Source: Bacillota bacterium (lineage in GTDB: Bacteria > Bacillota > Negativicutes > Sporomusales > UBA7701). Taken from it: a stretch of DNA of 64,000 nucleotides. Positions 1 to 6,880 of this stretch are shown piece after piece (positions within the stretch are counted from its first letter, which is position 1; every line of letters begins with the position of its first letter). The position numbers and the translations under genes were made by a program. Below the pieces are notes generated by a model. It was not told the DNA's origin. It saw only the letters and a program-made list of their open reading frames with translations, and searched no databases. Where the stretch lies: the NCBI GenBank assembly GCA_023415775.1, contig JAEZJM010000019.1, forward strand, positions 62,001 through 126,000, given 5' to 3'.

Positions 1-113
1 GCCCGGCTCACCGGGCCAACATCCTCGGCAAGGATTTCGCCGAGGTGGGTATCGGCGTACGCGCCGCCGCCGACGGTTCGGTATATGTCGTGCAGGTGTT
101 CGTGGGCTGGTGA
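1..113 (+). CDS. CAP/SCP-domain secreted protein, C-terminal end only
   Basis: The window opens inside a gene. Reading from base 3, the frame gives PAHRANILGKDFAEVGIGV and ends VYVVQVFVGW before a TGA at 111-113. This matches the end of the next gene's CAP (SCP/PR1-like, YkwD type) domain, where PGHRANIL and VGIGVRY occupy the same positions, so the two are tandem paralogues. CAP proteins of spore formers are exported and of mostly unknown activity. The start and any signal peptide lie outside the window. Confidence 0.85.
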   Translation, partial: PAHRANILGKDFAEVGIGVRAAADGSVYVVQVFVGW

Positions 114-291
114 GCACAGGTGTGTATTTAGCGGGTGCGAAACGCGCCGGAAGGGAGGCTTTGCAAACATTACCACCATTATGTTAACAGGAAAATGCCC
201 CGGCGGCGAGAATATATATGGCAGACTAGTCGGGAAGTTTGACATGACGTGGCCTGTCCTTATTTCTTTAAAGTAGAAAGGCAGGTTGCAT

Positions 292-1011
292 ATGGGAAAA
301 AAGCGATGGACCAGGCTATTGATGACGGGTTTTGTGGCCTTTTCTCTGGTTAGTACTTCCCTTGGGGGCGCCTTCGCCACCGCCGCACAAGCGGCGACAC
401 CGGAGAAGGCTGCCCAGGATTCAGGCGGCGATACGAAGGCGATTGTCGGCGGCATAGCGGCTCTCGGCCTGATAGCCATGTTGGCGAAAGGCGGTGACAG
501 CTCCGGCGGCACGCCCTCTCCCAAGAATCCGGCTCCGGTATCCACGCCGGCGCCAACTCCGAAACCGACCCCAAAACCGACTCCGGCTCCCAAGCCGACC
601 CCGAGCCCCAGCCCGAGTTCGTCGGGGGTGGCGGCGGATGAGCAGAAGGCTTTAGCGCTTCTCAACGCCGACCGGGCGGCCCAAGGCCTGCCCGCTGTCC
701 GCTCGAACGCGAAGTTGGCCGCTTTGGCCGGGGATTATGCCCAGGACATGATTAACCGCAACTTTTTCGCTCACAACAACCCCGAGGGGAAGACGCCTTT
801 CGACCGGATGCGGGAGCGGGGCATCAGCTTCGGCTATGCCGGCGAGAACCTGGCCATCAACACGAGCGTGGCCGGCGCCGAGCAGGCGTTCATGAACAGC
901 CCCGGTCACCGCGCGAATATCCTGAACCCCCGCTATACCCAGGTGGGGATAGGGGTGCGCTACAGCCGCAGCGGTTCGGTGTACGTGGTGCAGGAATTTA
1001 CTGACGGCTGA
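292..1011 (+). CDS. CAP/SCP-domain secreted protein
   Basis: A 239-residue protein. Residues 1-35 look like a signal peptide (basic start, hydrophobic core, AQAA end). A second hydrophobic stretch (about 50-65) is followed by a Pro/Thr/Lys/Ser-rich linker (about 79-110) and a CAP domain (about 116-239) with the motifs HNNPEGKTPFDR, GENLA and SPGHRANIL. ATG at 292 is chosen because an AAGG lies ten bases upstream; an in-frame TTG at 286 is less likely. The domain layout suggests an envelope-linked or exported protein. It follows a tandem paralogue and ends at a strong terminator. Biochemical function is not inferable; YkwD-type proteins have been linked to spore or envelope biology. Confidence 0.88.
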   Translation: MGKKRWTRLLMTGFVAFSLVSTSLGGAFATAAQAATPEKAAQDSGGDTKAIVGGIAALGLIAMLAKGGDSSGGTPSPKNPAPVSTPAPTPKPTPKPTPAPKPTPSPSPSSSGVAADEQKALALLNADRAAQGLPAVRSNAKLAALAGDYAQDMINRNFFAHNNPEGKTPFDRMRERGISFGYAGENLAINTSVAGAEQAFMNSPGHRANILNPRYTQVGIGVRYSRSGSVYVVQEFTDG

Positions 1012-1020
1012 GTACATGTG

Positions 1021-1061
1021 ACAAAGAGGCAAAGCATTTATGCTTTGCCTCTTTGTATTTT
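1021..1061 (+). terminator. Rho-independent terminator after CAP gene
   Basis: A perfect 16-base stem (1021-1036 with 1041-1056), loop TTTA, followed by ATTTT. It begins nine bases after the CAP stop codon. Confidence 0.9.
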
Positions 1062-1079
1062 GGGCGACGAAGGTATGCC

Positions 1080-1200
1080 GGGACCGTTTAGAACCCTTCA
1101 GATGCAAGGCGTCCCGAGGACGCGCCGCGACGCGTACACGAACGTACGCTAGCCAGCGCCCGGAGGGGCAACGAGGCAGATGGAGGGTTTCAACGGTCCC
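1080..1200. repeat. Dispersed palindromic repeat, copy A
   Basis: About 121 bases. Outer arms GGGACCGTT (1080-1088) and AACGGTCCC (1192-1200) are inverted, with AACCCT/AGGGTT just inside. The interior carries CAGATGCAAGGCG, the core GCGTAC-N6-GTACGC, and GGGGCAACGAGGCAGATGG. The interior elements recur at 44353-44477 and, on the other strand, at 63344-63470, while the outer arms are particular to this locus. No coding frame is convincing. Confidence 0.8.
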
Positions 1201-1218
1201 CTTGGTTTTGCGACAAAA

Positions 1219-1518
1219 CTACCGACATTTGGGGCACACGCCGTGGTGCCCGTAGTAGTCAAACTCCGTGCCGCAGCGGCAGCAGACTTTGTACAGGCGA
1301 TAGGTGCAGATTTTGTACATTTTGTAGTATGTTTTGTAGGTTTTGACGCATTCCTTGCTTGTTTTGCATTTGATTTTCGGCATTGCGCCTTCGCCGCACT
1401 CAAAGTCGTAGCAGCCTTCGTCTTCTTTGAAGCCGTATCCCCACTGTGGGTCGTCCTGGCAGTACATGCCGGCGCCGCAACAGTTGCCGTACATCGTCCT
1501 GCGGTTATAGTCTTTCAC
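1219..1518 (-). CDS. Small Cys/Tyr-rich protein with C-terminal zinc-ribbon-like motif
   Basis: A 99-residue protein with 13 cysteines and many tyrosines, including the run KTYKTYYKMYKICTYRLYK. The C-terminus CCRCGTEF...GVCPKCR has two CxxC knuckles like a zinc ribbon. GTG at 1518 is preferred because a G-run lies about ten bases upstream; an in-frame TTG sits at 1521. The family is not recognised. High Cys/Tyr content is typical of spore coat or exosporium proteins, and two SPOCS genes lie next door, so a coat role is a reasonable guess but only that. Confidence 0.6.
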   Translation of the reverse strand: MKDYNRRTMYGNCCGAGMYCQDDPQWGYGFKEDEGCYDFECGEGAMPKIKCKTSKECVKTYKTYYKMYKICTYRLYKVCCRCGTEFDYYGHHGVCPKCR

Positions 1519-1692
1519 CAAGCCACTACCCCCCCATCTTATGTCGTCCGTTTTTCCAAAGCGGTTTTATTACATTGTATGTTGCGGCAGGTAAAAGTGT
1601 TATGTTCTCCTGCGACGTCGGGCTTGGACGTTTTGCGGCCGCCGGCGGTGGCGGCAAATTTACCGCGTCAGCCTCGGAGGGCGCTTTTTTTG

Positions 1693-1721
1693 TCACATAA
1701 GACAAAATGCAGGCATATATA
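1693..1721 (+). promoter_or_regulatory. Possible sigma-E-type promoter for the SPOCS genes
   Basis: TCACATA (1693-1699), 14 bases, then CATATATA (1714-1721), about 30 bases before the GTG of the first SPOCS gene. The spacing fits the mother-cell sigma-E consensus (KMATATT-14-CATACAMT) but the match is partial, roughly five of seven and five of eight positions. Confidence 0.35.
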
Positions 1722-1751
1722 TAACTAGAAAACACAAAGGGGGGAATATGT

Positions 1752-2435
1752 GTGGACGATAAAAACTTGCGGCAGACGGTTAGTGCCTCGTCCGTAGGTG
1801 CGACCATGGCGGTACCGGCCGGCCAGTGCACGCTGGGCGTTCAGGCGGGGCCGATAATTGTGCGGCAGGTTATCGGCGAGGTTGAAAAGCAGAAGGTTCT
1901 CGATATCAATGTGGTGGTTCCGCCCGAAAAACCGTCCATCGAGCAGATAATCGACGTTTTCGTGAAAGACGTAGATGTCAATAGCGTCGACGTTATCACC
2001 GACAAGGTCATTGTTCGCGGCGATCTTGAGATTAAGGCCATCTATGTAGCCGATCAGCCCAATCAGGCGGTGCATGCGGTCGAGATCAGGCACGTCAAGT
2101 GGACGCAGGATATCGAGATCGTCGGAGCCCGCAAGGGGATGGACGCCGAGGCCAGTGTCGTGGTGGAGTTCGTCGATTACGACGTCGAGGAACACTCCCA
2201 CGCCCACCGCGCAAAGTACGGCAATATGAAGAAATGGCATGACGACGACGAGTGCGACGATGATGACGACCACGATCACGATCACGACAATTGCGAAGAC
2301 GAGTGCGATCACCACCACCACTGTCGCGACCTGCGCGATTTCGACGTGTCCGTGGTGCTGAAGATTACCGCCAAGGTGCTTACCGACCGCGAGGTGCAGA
2401 TCGGGGCGGCGCTGCCTATCACGCCCAAGGGCTAA
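1752..2435 (+). CDS. SPOCS-domain (DUF3794) protein with His/Asp-rich tract
   Basis: A 227-residue protein. Residues about 30-140 form a SPOCS domain (DUF3794, found in spore coat and peptidoglycan-associated proteins of spore formers), with EQIIDVFVKDV and VIVRGDLEIKAIYVAD. Residues about 160-190 are an extreme Asp/His tract with Cys (runs such as DDDDDHDHDHD and DHHHHC), resembling a metal-binding segment. The C-terminus resumes beta-type sequence and ends ITPKG. The GTG at 1752 has a GGGGGG ribosome site eight bases upstream. The next gene is a paralogue; both end in TPKG. A spore envelope location is inferred from the family. Confidence 0.82.
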   Translation: MDDKNLRQTVSASSVGATMAVPAGQCTLGVQAGPIIVRQVIGEVEKQKVLDINVVVPPEKPSIEQIIDVFVKDVDVNSVDVITDKVIVRGDLEIKAIYVADQPNQAVHAVEIRHVKWTQDIEIVGARKGMDAEASVVVEFVDYDVEEHSHAHRAKYGNMKKWHDDDECDDDDDHDHDHDNCEDECDHHHHCRDLRDFDVSVVLKITAKVLTDREVQIGAALPITPKG

Positions 2436-2471
2436 ACGGGTTTCCATACTCCAGGAGAAGGGGGGAAGACA

Positions 2472-3392
2472 ATGGCTGACAAGAAGAGACAGAGCTCCAA
2501 CTCGACCTCCGCGACGTCGGAAACCGTTTTCGTGAGCACGGGAACTGGGACGGTGGAGAGCGCCGAGCTGGTGTGCGGCTGTCCCGAGCCCGGTCCGGCA
2601 ACGATCCAGGTGGAACAGGTTTTGGGCGCCAATATGGAGCAGCGGGTCGTGGAATTCGATATGGTCGTTCCTGACCCGAAACCCAATATCGAGCAGGTAA
2701 TAGACGTATTCGTCAAAGATGTCTGCATCAAGAGCGTCGATGTTATTCCTAATAAGGTTATTGTCCGCGGCAAACTGGAAGTCAAGGTGCTGTATGTTGC
2801 CGATCTTCCCAGCCAGCCGGTTCACGCCTTCGAGCGGGAGCAGCGCTGGACGCGGGATATTGTGGTCGAAGGCGCCATGCCGGATATGAAAGCGACAGCC
2901 GACGTGCTGGTGGAGTATGTCGACTATGACTTCCACCGGCGCCATAACGACCGGAAGGTACACATAACCATCGTACTTAAAGTGTGGACCAGGGTGGTAA
3001 CAACCACCGAGATGGATGTTTACGCTCTTTCGCCGATCGACGAGGTCGGGATGGTGGAAGTGACTTCGGCCAGCGCGGCCGATACGTTGGCTTCCGGGAG
3101 TGTGACGTCGACGGGCAATGTTTTTGTCACCGGCCCGGGGGTAGAGCCGACGGCGGGGGTGAGCATGGGGGTCAGCGGTACGGCGACGGTTACGGGAACT
3201 AAGGTCAATGTCCGCACAGGCCCCGGCACGAATTTCCCGGTCGTCACCCAGGTAAATACCAACGACGTGGTGACGCTGAAGGATCAGGCGTTCGGCTGGT
3301 ACCGGGTGGTGCTGAGCGACGGTTCGACCACGGGCTGGATCGCCGGGTGGCTTCTGAGCGTGGGAGCGGCCGCGGGGACGCCGAAGGGTTAA
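2472..3392 (+). CDS. SPOCS-domain protein with C-terminal SH3b domain
   Basis: A 306-residue protein. After a Ser/Thr-rich start, residues about 45-180 are a SPOCS (DUF3794) domain closely related to the preceding gene (EQVIDVFVKDV, VIVRGKLEVKVLYVAD). A Thr/Ser/Gly linker (about 195-238) leads to a bacterial SH3 domain (about 239-300: VNVRTGPGTNFPVV, GWYRVVL, TTGWIAGWLL), a fold that usually binds cell-wall peptides. ATG at 2472 has AGGAGAAGGGGGG upstream. It lies 36 bases after its paralogue, likely in the same transcript, and is followed by a terminator. The SH3b suggests anchoring to cortex or wall peptidoglycan; this is inference. Confidence 0.85.
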   Translation: MADKKRQSSNSTSATSETVFVSTGTGTVESAELVCGCPEPGPATIQVEQVLGANMEQRVVEFDMVVPDPKPNIEQVIDVFVKDVCIKSVDVIPNKVIVRGKLEVKVLYVADLPSQPVHAFEREQRWTRDIVVEGAMPDMKATADVLVEYVDYDFHRRHNDRKVHITIVLKVWTRVVTTTEMDVYALSPIDEVGMVEVTSASAADTLASGSVTSTGNVFVTGPGVEPTAGVSMGVSGTATVTGTKVNVRTGPGTNFPVVTQVNTNDVVTLKDQAFGWYRVVLSDGSTTGWIAGWLLSVGAAAGTPKG

Positions 3393-3400
3393 CAAGAACG

Positions 3401-3431
3401 GGCCACGGTTATTGCCGTGGTCTTTTGTTTT
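3401..3431 (+). terminator. Rho-independent terminator after SPOCS pair
   Basis: Stem GGCCACGG/CCGTGGTC (3401-3408 with 3415-3422, one G-U pair) followed by TTTTGTTTT. Confidence 0.8.
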
Positions 3432-3506
3432 GGCGCATAGGGTCAAAAGAGGATATTGCGCCGCCGCCGGGGAAATTTGCTTAAAACACACATGGGAGGC
3501 ATCGCT

Positions 3507-4337
3507 ATGGATTTCGGCCAGTTTTTCTGGATTATTTTCATCGTCTTTACGGTGTGGCCTATGTTGCGGCAGCAGGGGATCGCGCGGGCCCGCCTCAAGC
3601 TGATAAGGGCGATCGAGGAGCGCCGCCAGTCGCGCCTCATCACAATGATTCACCGCCAGGAGGCCATCAGTATTCTCGGTCTGCCGATCAGCCGCTATAT
3701 TAATATCGAGGATTCGGAACAGGTGTTGCGGGCTATTCACCTTACGCCTTCCGACATGCCCATCGATATTGTCCTGCATACCCCCGGCGGACTGGTGCTG
3801 GCTTCGGAGCAGATTTCGCACGCCCTGATGCGTCATAAGGCCAAAGTGACGGTTTTCGTGCCCCACTACGCCATGAGCGGAGGAACTATGATCGCTCTGG
3901 CCGCCGACGAGATCGTGATGGATTGCAACGCGGTGCTGGGGCCGGTCGATCCGCAGCTAGGCCAGTATCCGGCGGCGTCGATTTTAAAGGCGGTGGCGCA
4001 GAAGAATATCAACAGGGTGGACGATAATACGCTCATTCTCGCCGATATGGCGGGCAAAGCGATGCGTCAGGTGGAAGAGTTTCTGGCAAAGCTGCTGTCC
4101 GACAAGCTTTCGCCGGAGGCGGCCCAGACCCTTGCCCATACTTTGAGCGAGGGCCGCTGGACCCACGATTATCCGATTACCTGCGATCAACTGCAGGAGA
4201 TGGGGCTGCCGGTCGTGCGCGAACTGCCGGCGGAGGTGTACGATTTGATGGAGCTTTATCCTCAGCCCGCCCAGCGGCGTCCGTCGGTGCAGTATATCCC
4301 GGTGCCTTACGGGCGGGATACGTTCAAGAAACCGTAG
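3507..4337 (+). CDS. SDH-type Clp-fold membrane serine protease
   Basis: A 276-residue protein of the serine dehydrogenase proteinase/SppA-like family (SDH_sah), ClpP fold. Residues about 5-25 form an N-terminal membrane helix. HTPGG then MSGGTM carry the oxyanion region and the likely nucleophile Ser124, followed by ALAADEIVMD and LGPVDPQLG. The ATG at 3507 is preferred over an upstream in-frame start at 3456 because GGGAGG sits seven bases before it. The gene is monocistronic, with terminators on both sides. It probably degrades membrane-associated peptides on the inner face; the substrate is unknown. Confidence 0.82.
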   Translation: MDFGQFFWIIFIVFTVWPMLRQQGIARARLKLIRAIEERRQSRLITMIHRQEAISILGLPISRYINIEDSEQVLRAIHLTPSDMPIDIVLHTPGGLVLASEQISHALMRHKAKVTVFVPHYAMSGGTMIALAADEIVMDCNAVLGPVDPQLGQYPAASILKAVAQKNINRVDDNTLILADMAGKAMRQVEEFLAKLLSDKLSPEAAQTLAHTLSEGRWTHDYPITCDQLQEMGLPVVRELPAEVYDLMELYPQPAQRRPSVQYIPVPYGRDTFKKP

Positions 4338-4356
4338 AATACGAGCGAGCAGAGTG

Positions 4357-4387
4357 AATCCCGGACAGGCGTCCGGGATTTTTCTTT
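4357..4387 (+). terminator. Rho-independent terminator after protease
   Basis: Perfect 10-base stem AATCCCGGAC/GTCCGGGATT (4357-4366 with 4371-4380), four-base loop, then TTTTCTTTT. Confidence 0.9.
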
Positions 4388-4448
4388 TCCGGCAATTTGC
4401 CTCGGCCGTTTTCATATATTATAGCGTTGAAACGGGGAGGGGATAGCG

Positions 4449-5249
4449 ATGCTGATCGCTCTCGAGCATCTGGGCGCCACGGCGCGGGGCGTGACGTCGC
4501 CTCAGCTTTTTCGGGCGGACGACGGCCGGGTATATGTGGTCAAGCTGCAGAACAACCGGCTGGGGCCGAAAGTGCTGGCCAACGAGCTTATCGGCGCCCG
4601 GCTGGGGGAGGATCTGGGACTGTGTTTCCCGCCGGGCGGGGTGATCAGGCTGGAAGAGGGGCTGTTAAAGAGAAGCCGGCGGCTGGCGGCTGCCGGGGTG
4701 ACGCCGGGGAAGCATTTCGCCAGCCGGTTCCTGAGCGGGACGGAGTACCTGGGAAGCCGCAATGTCGCGCGGGCGATCAACCGCCCGGAGCTGGCGGGAG
4801 TAATGCTGCTCGATCATCTGGTTCACAATATAGATCGGACGCTCAACCGGCGCAATCTCCTGCTGCGGCGCGAGGCGCACGGCTGGCGGATTTACGCGAT
4901 CGATAACTCTCACTTTTTCCGTCGCGCCCTATGGACGGAGGAGACGCTGCGGCGGCTGGCGCCACGGGTGAGGGTCAACCGGCACGGCGTTTACGGCACG
5001 CTGCTGCGCCATTATCTGCGGCCGGAGGATTTCGCTCCGTATCTGGCCAGGGTGCAGGGCTGGAGTGACGCGTTTTTTGCCGAGCTGGTTGCGGGGGTGC
5101 CGGTCGAGTGGCTGCCCCACGAGGGCGAACGGCAGGCGGTGGTCGCTTTCCTGGCGGCGCGGCGCGATATGGCGGCCGATATCGTTACCTGCTTGGCGGC
5201 GCTAATTCCTGATAAGCACCGGGCAGCCGACGGCGACAAGGTGGAATAG
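4449..5249 (+). CDS. Stand-alone HipA-like kinase domain protein
   Basis: A 266-residue protein resembling the HipA-like kinase family (HipA_2) of Firmicutes. VYVVKLQNN (about 27-35) looks like the phosphate-binding Lys strand, and LLDHLVHNIDRTLNRRNLL (about 119-137) with IYAIDNSHFF (about 149-158) resembles the catalytic Asp/Asn loop and the metal-binding D. ATG at 4449 follows GGGGAGGGG. No HipB antitoxin is adjacent, so it should not be called a toxin without evidence. The last 48 bases overlap the convergent L,D-transpeptidase gene. Substrate unknown. Confidence 0.72.
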   Translation: MLIALEHLGATARGVTSPQLFRADDGRVYVVKLQNNRLGPKVLANELIGARLGEDLGLCFPPGGVIRLEEGLLKRSRRLAAAGVTPGKHFASRFLSGTEYLGSRNVARAINRPELAGVMLLDHLVHNIDRTLNRRNLLLRREAHGWRIYAIDNSHFFRRALWTEETLRRLAPRVRVNRHGVYGTLLRHYLRPEDFAPYLARVQGWSDAFFAELVAGVPVEWLPHEGERQAVVAFLAARRDMAADIVTCLAALIPDKHRAADGDKVE

Positions 5250-5837
5250 TTCCTCGACGTTGGCGTTGTGCATACGTATGCAGCCGTTGGAGACCATCTG
5301 GCCGATTTTCCACGGGGCGTTGGTACCGTGGATGCCGTAGGCGTCGAAGTTCAGACCCATCCAGCGGCTGCCGAGGACGCCGCCGGGGTTGAGGATCTTG
5401 GTGGCGATGGCGTAGTTGCCCTCCGGAGTAGGGGTGGACGGCTTGCCGATTGCTACGGGGAATTGCCTGAGGGCGGTGTTGCCGTCGAAGAGGGTGAGGC
5501 GACGAACCGACTTGACGATTTGGATTTTGGCGCGGGGCAAAAAGGCGACGGCGCGCTCGCCGGCGGAGACGGGCCAGATATCGGCGATGGCGGCGGGCGC
5601 GAGCAACTGGCAGTAGGTGACGGGGTTGAGTTGACCGGTGGGGTGCAAGCCGCGCAGTTCCTGAAAGCGTCTGACGGCCTCGGCGGTGGCGGCGTCGAAG
5701 CAGCCGTGGGCTTCGCCTGCGTACAGGCCGTACCCGGCAAGGATTTTCTGAACTTCGGCGATGATGGGGCGGCTGTCGCCTTCCTTGAGCCAGGCCTCAA
5801 TCGGGCGGTAGGGCGGGTAGAGGAACCGGAGTTGCAT
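5202..5837 (-). CDS. L,D-transpeptidase with peptidoglycan-binding domain
   Basis: A 211-residue protein. Residues about 25-85 form a PG_binding_1 repeat (EVQKILAGYGLYAGEAHGC, AVRRFQELRGL). Residues about 110-211 are a YkuD catalytic domain, with GIHGTN and the signature SNGCIRM containing the catalytic His and Cys. It would crosslink peptidoglycan stems 3-to-3. The ATG at 5837 has AGGAGG eight bases upstream; a much longer upstream frame to 6272 overlaps the divergent cyanophycinase and is rejected. No clear signal peptide is present. The 3' end overlaps the HipA-like gene. Confidence 0.87.
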   Translation of the reverse strand: MQLRFLYPPYRPIEAWLKEGDSRPIIAEVQKILAGYGLYAGEAHGCFDAATAEAVRRFQELRGLHPTGQLNPVTYCQLLAPAAIADIWPVSAGERAVAFLPRAKIQIVKSVRRLTLFDGNTALRQFPVAIGKPSTPTPEGNYAIATKILNPGGVLGSRWMGLNFDAYGIHGTNAPWKIGQMVSNGCIRMHNANVEELFHLVAVGCPVLIRN

Positions 5838-5997
5838 TTTTCCAACCTCCTCGGGTGAGGGATCAATCTCCCTGACTAAATCATTATATGTCGGTGGGAA
5901 CGGCGGTGTTTTCCGGAAATTTTTGTATAGACGGGGGCGGGGTAGGGCAAAAATAGCAGTGAATGGTGTCGTATGCCGGGATTGGTCGGGAGGCGGG

Positions 5998-6807
5998 ATG
6001 ATCGGAGAGAGGACAGGCAATTTGCTTGTTATCGGCGGCAACGAGGACAAGCGGGGAGATTGCGTTATTCTGCGCAAGTTCGTGGCGATGGCCGGCGGAC
6101 GCGAGGCGCTGATCGCGGTGGTGACTACGGCCACCGAGCACCCTGATGAGACAGGGGAGGAGTACCGCGCCGTCCTGGCCGAGCTGGGCGCAGCTAGCGT
6201 CAGCATCGTGTCGGTGACGAGCCGCCAGGCGGCCAACGCCAGGAATAATGACGGCGAGCTGGATAGTTGCACAGGGATTTTTTTTACCGGCGGCGATCAG
6301 CTCCGGCTGACGAGCATTCTCGGCGGGTCGGAGGTGGACGCGGCTATTCGTCGCGCTTACCGGCGCGGCGTGGTGATCGCCGGGACGAGTGCCGGCGCGT
6401 CGGTGATGAGTGATACAATGATCGTCGACGGCAGTTCGAGCGAAACGCCGAAGAAGGCGGCGCTGAGCATGGCCCACGGGATGGGGCTGCTGGAGGAAGT
6501 GGTTATCGACCAGCATTTCGCCCAGCGGGGCCGCATCAACCGCCTGCTGGCGGCGGTTGCCCAGAATCCCCATATTCTGGGCGTAGGCATCGACGAGGAT
6601 ACGGCGCTGGTCGTTTCGCCCCAGCGCAATTTCGAGGTTATCGGGTCGCAGACGGTGACGGTGATCGATGGCCAGCGGGTGGTGCACTCGAATATTTCCG
6701 AGTCAAAGAGGTACGATCCGTTGGCGCTTACTAACGTTATTTTGCATATTTTGCCCAGCGGATATGGGTACGACTTGAAGCGGCGCTTGCCACACGAACG
6801 CGGCTAA
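5998..6807 (+). CDS. cphB: Cyanophycinase
   Basis: A 269-residue peptidase S51 family protein that hydrolyses cyanophycin (multi-L-arginyl-poly-L-aspartate) to beta-Asp-Arg dipeptides. FTGGDQLRL and GTSAGASVMSD, with nucleophile Ser131, are visible, and so is the DQHFAQRGR region. ATG at 5998 is preceded by GGGAGG; an upstream in-frame start at 5923 would lack one. It is followed by cyanophycin synthetase, so storage and release are encoded together, but a terminator overlaps its stop codon. Divergent from the L,D-transpeptidase. Confidence 0.92.
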   Translation: MIGERTGNLLVIGGNEDKRGDCVILRKFVAMAGGREALIAVVTTATEHPDETGEEYRAVLAELGAASVSIVSVTSRQAANARNNDGELDSCTGIFFTGGDQLRLTSILGGSEVDAAIRRAYRRGVVIAGTSAGASVMSDTMIVDGSSSETPKKAALSMAHGMGLLEEVVIDQHFAQRGRINRLLAAVAQNPHILGVGIDEDTALVVSPQRNFEVIGSQTVTVIDGQRVVHSNISESKRYDPLALTNVILHILPSGYGYDLKRRLPHERG

Positions 6808-6827
6808 GGGTAAGCCGCGGCGTTTTT
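6799..6827 (+). terminator. Terminator or attenuator between cphB and cphA
   Basis: Stem CGCGGCT/AGCCGCG (6799-6805 with 6813-6819) followed by GCGTTTTT. The left arm overlaps the cphB stop codon (6805-6807), so read-through into cphA is probably partial. Confidence 0.7.
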
Positions 6828-6880
6828 GCGTCCTGCCGGTAACAGCTTGTCGGCAGAGAAGGCACTAGGAGGACTAGGAG

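Noticed and set aside
114..291. Possible riboswitch before the second CAP gene
   Set aside because: Compared by eye with c-di-GMP, c-di-AMP and cobalamin consensus elements; no convincing match to any.
1725..3866. A 713-codon open frame on the minus strand
   Set aside because: It lies opposite two clear SPOCS genes, has low-complexity His/Arg/Asp sequence and no ribosome site. Long antisense frames are common in GC-rich DNA.
5838..6272. N-terminal extension of the L,D-transpeptidase
   Set aside because: It would overlap the divergent cyanophycinase, has no family sequence, and a good ribosome site precedes the internal ATG at 5837.
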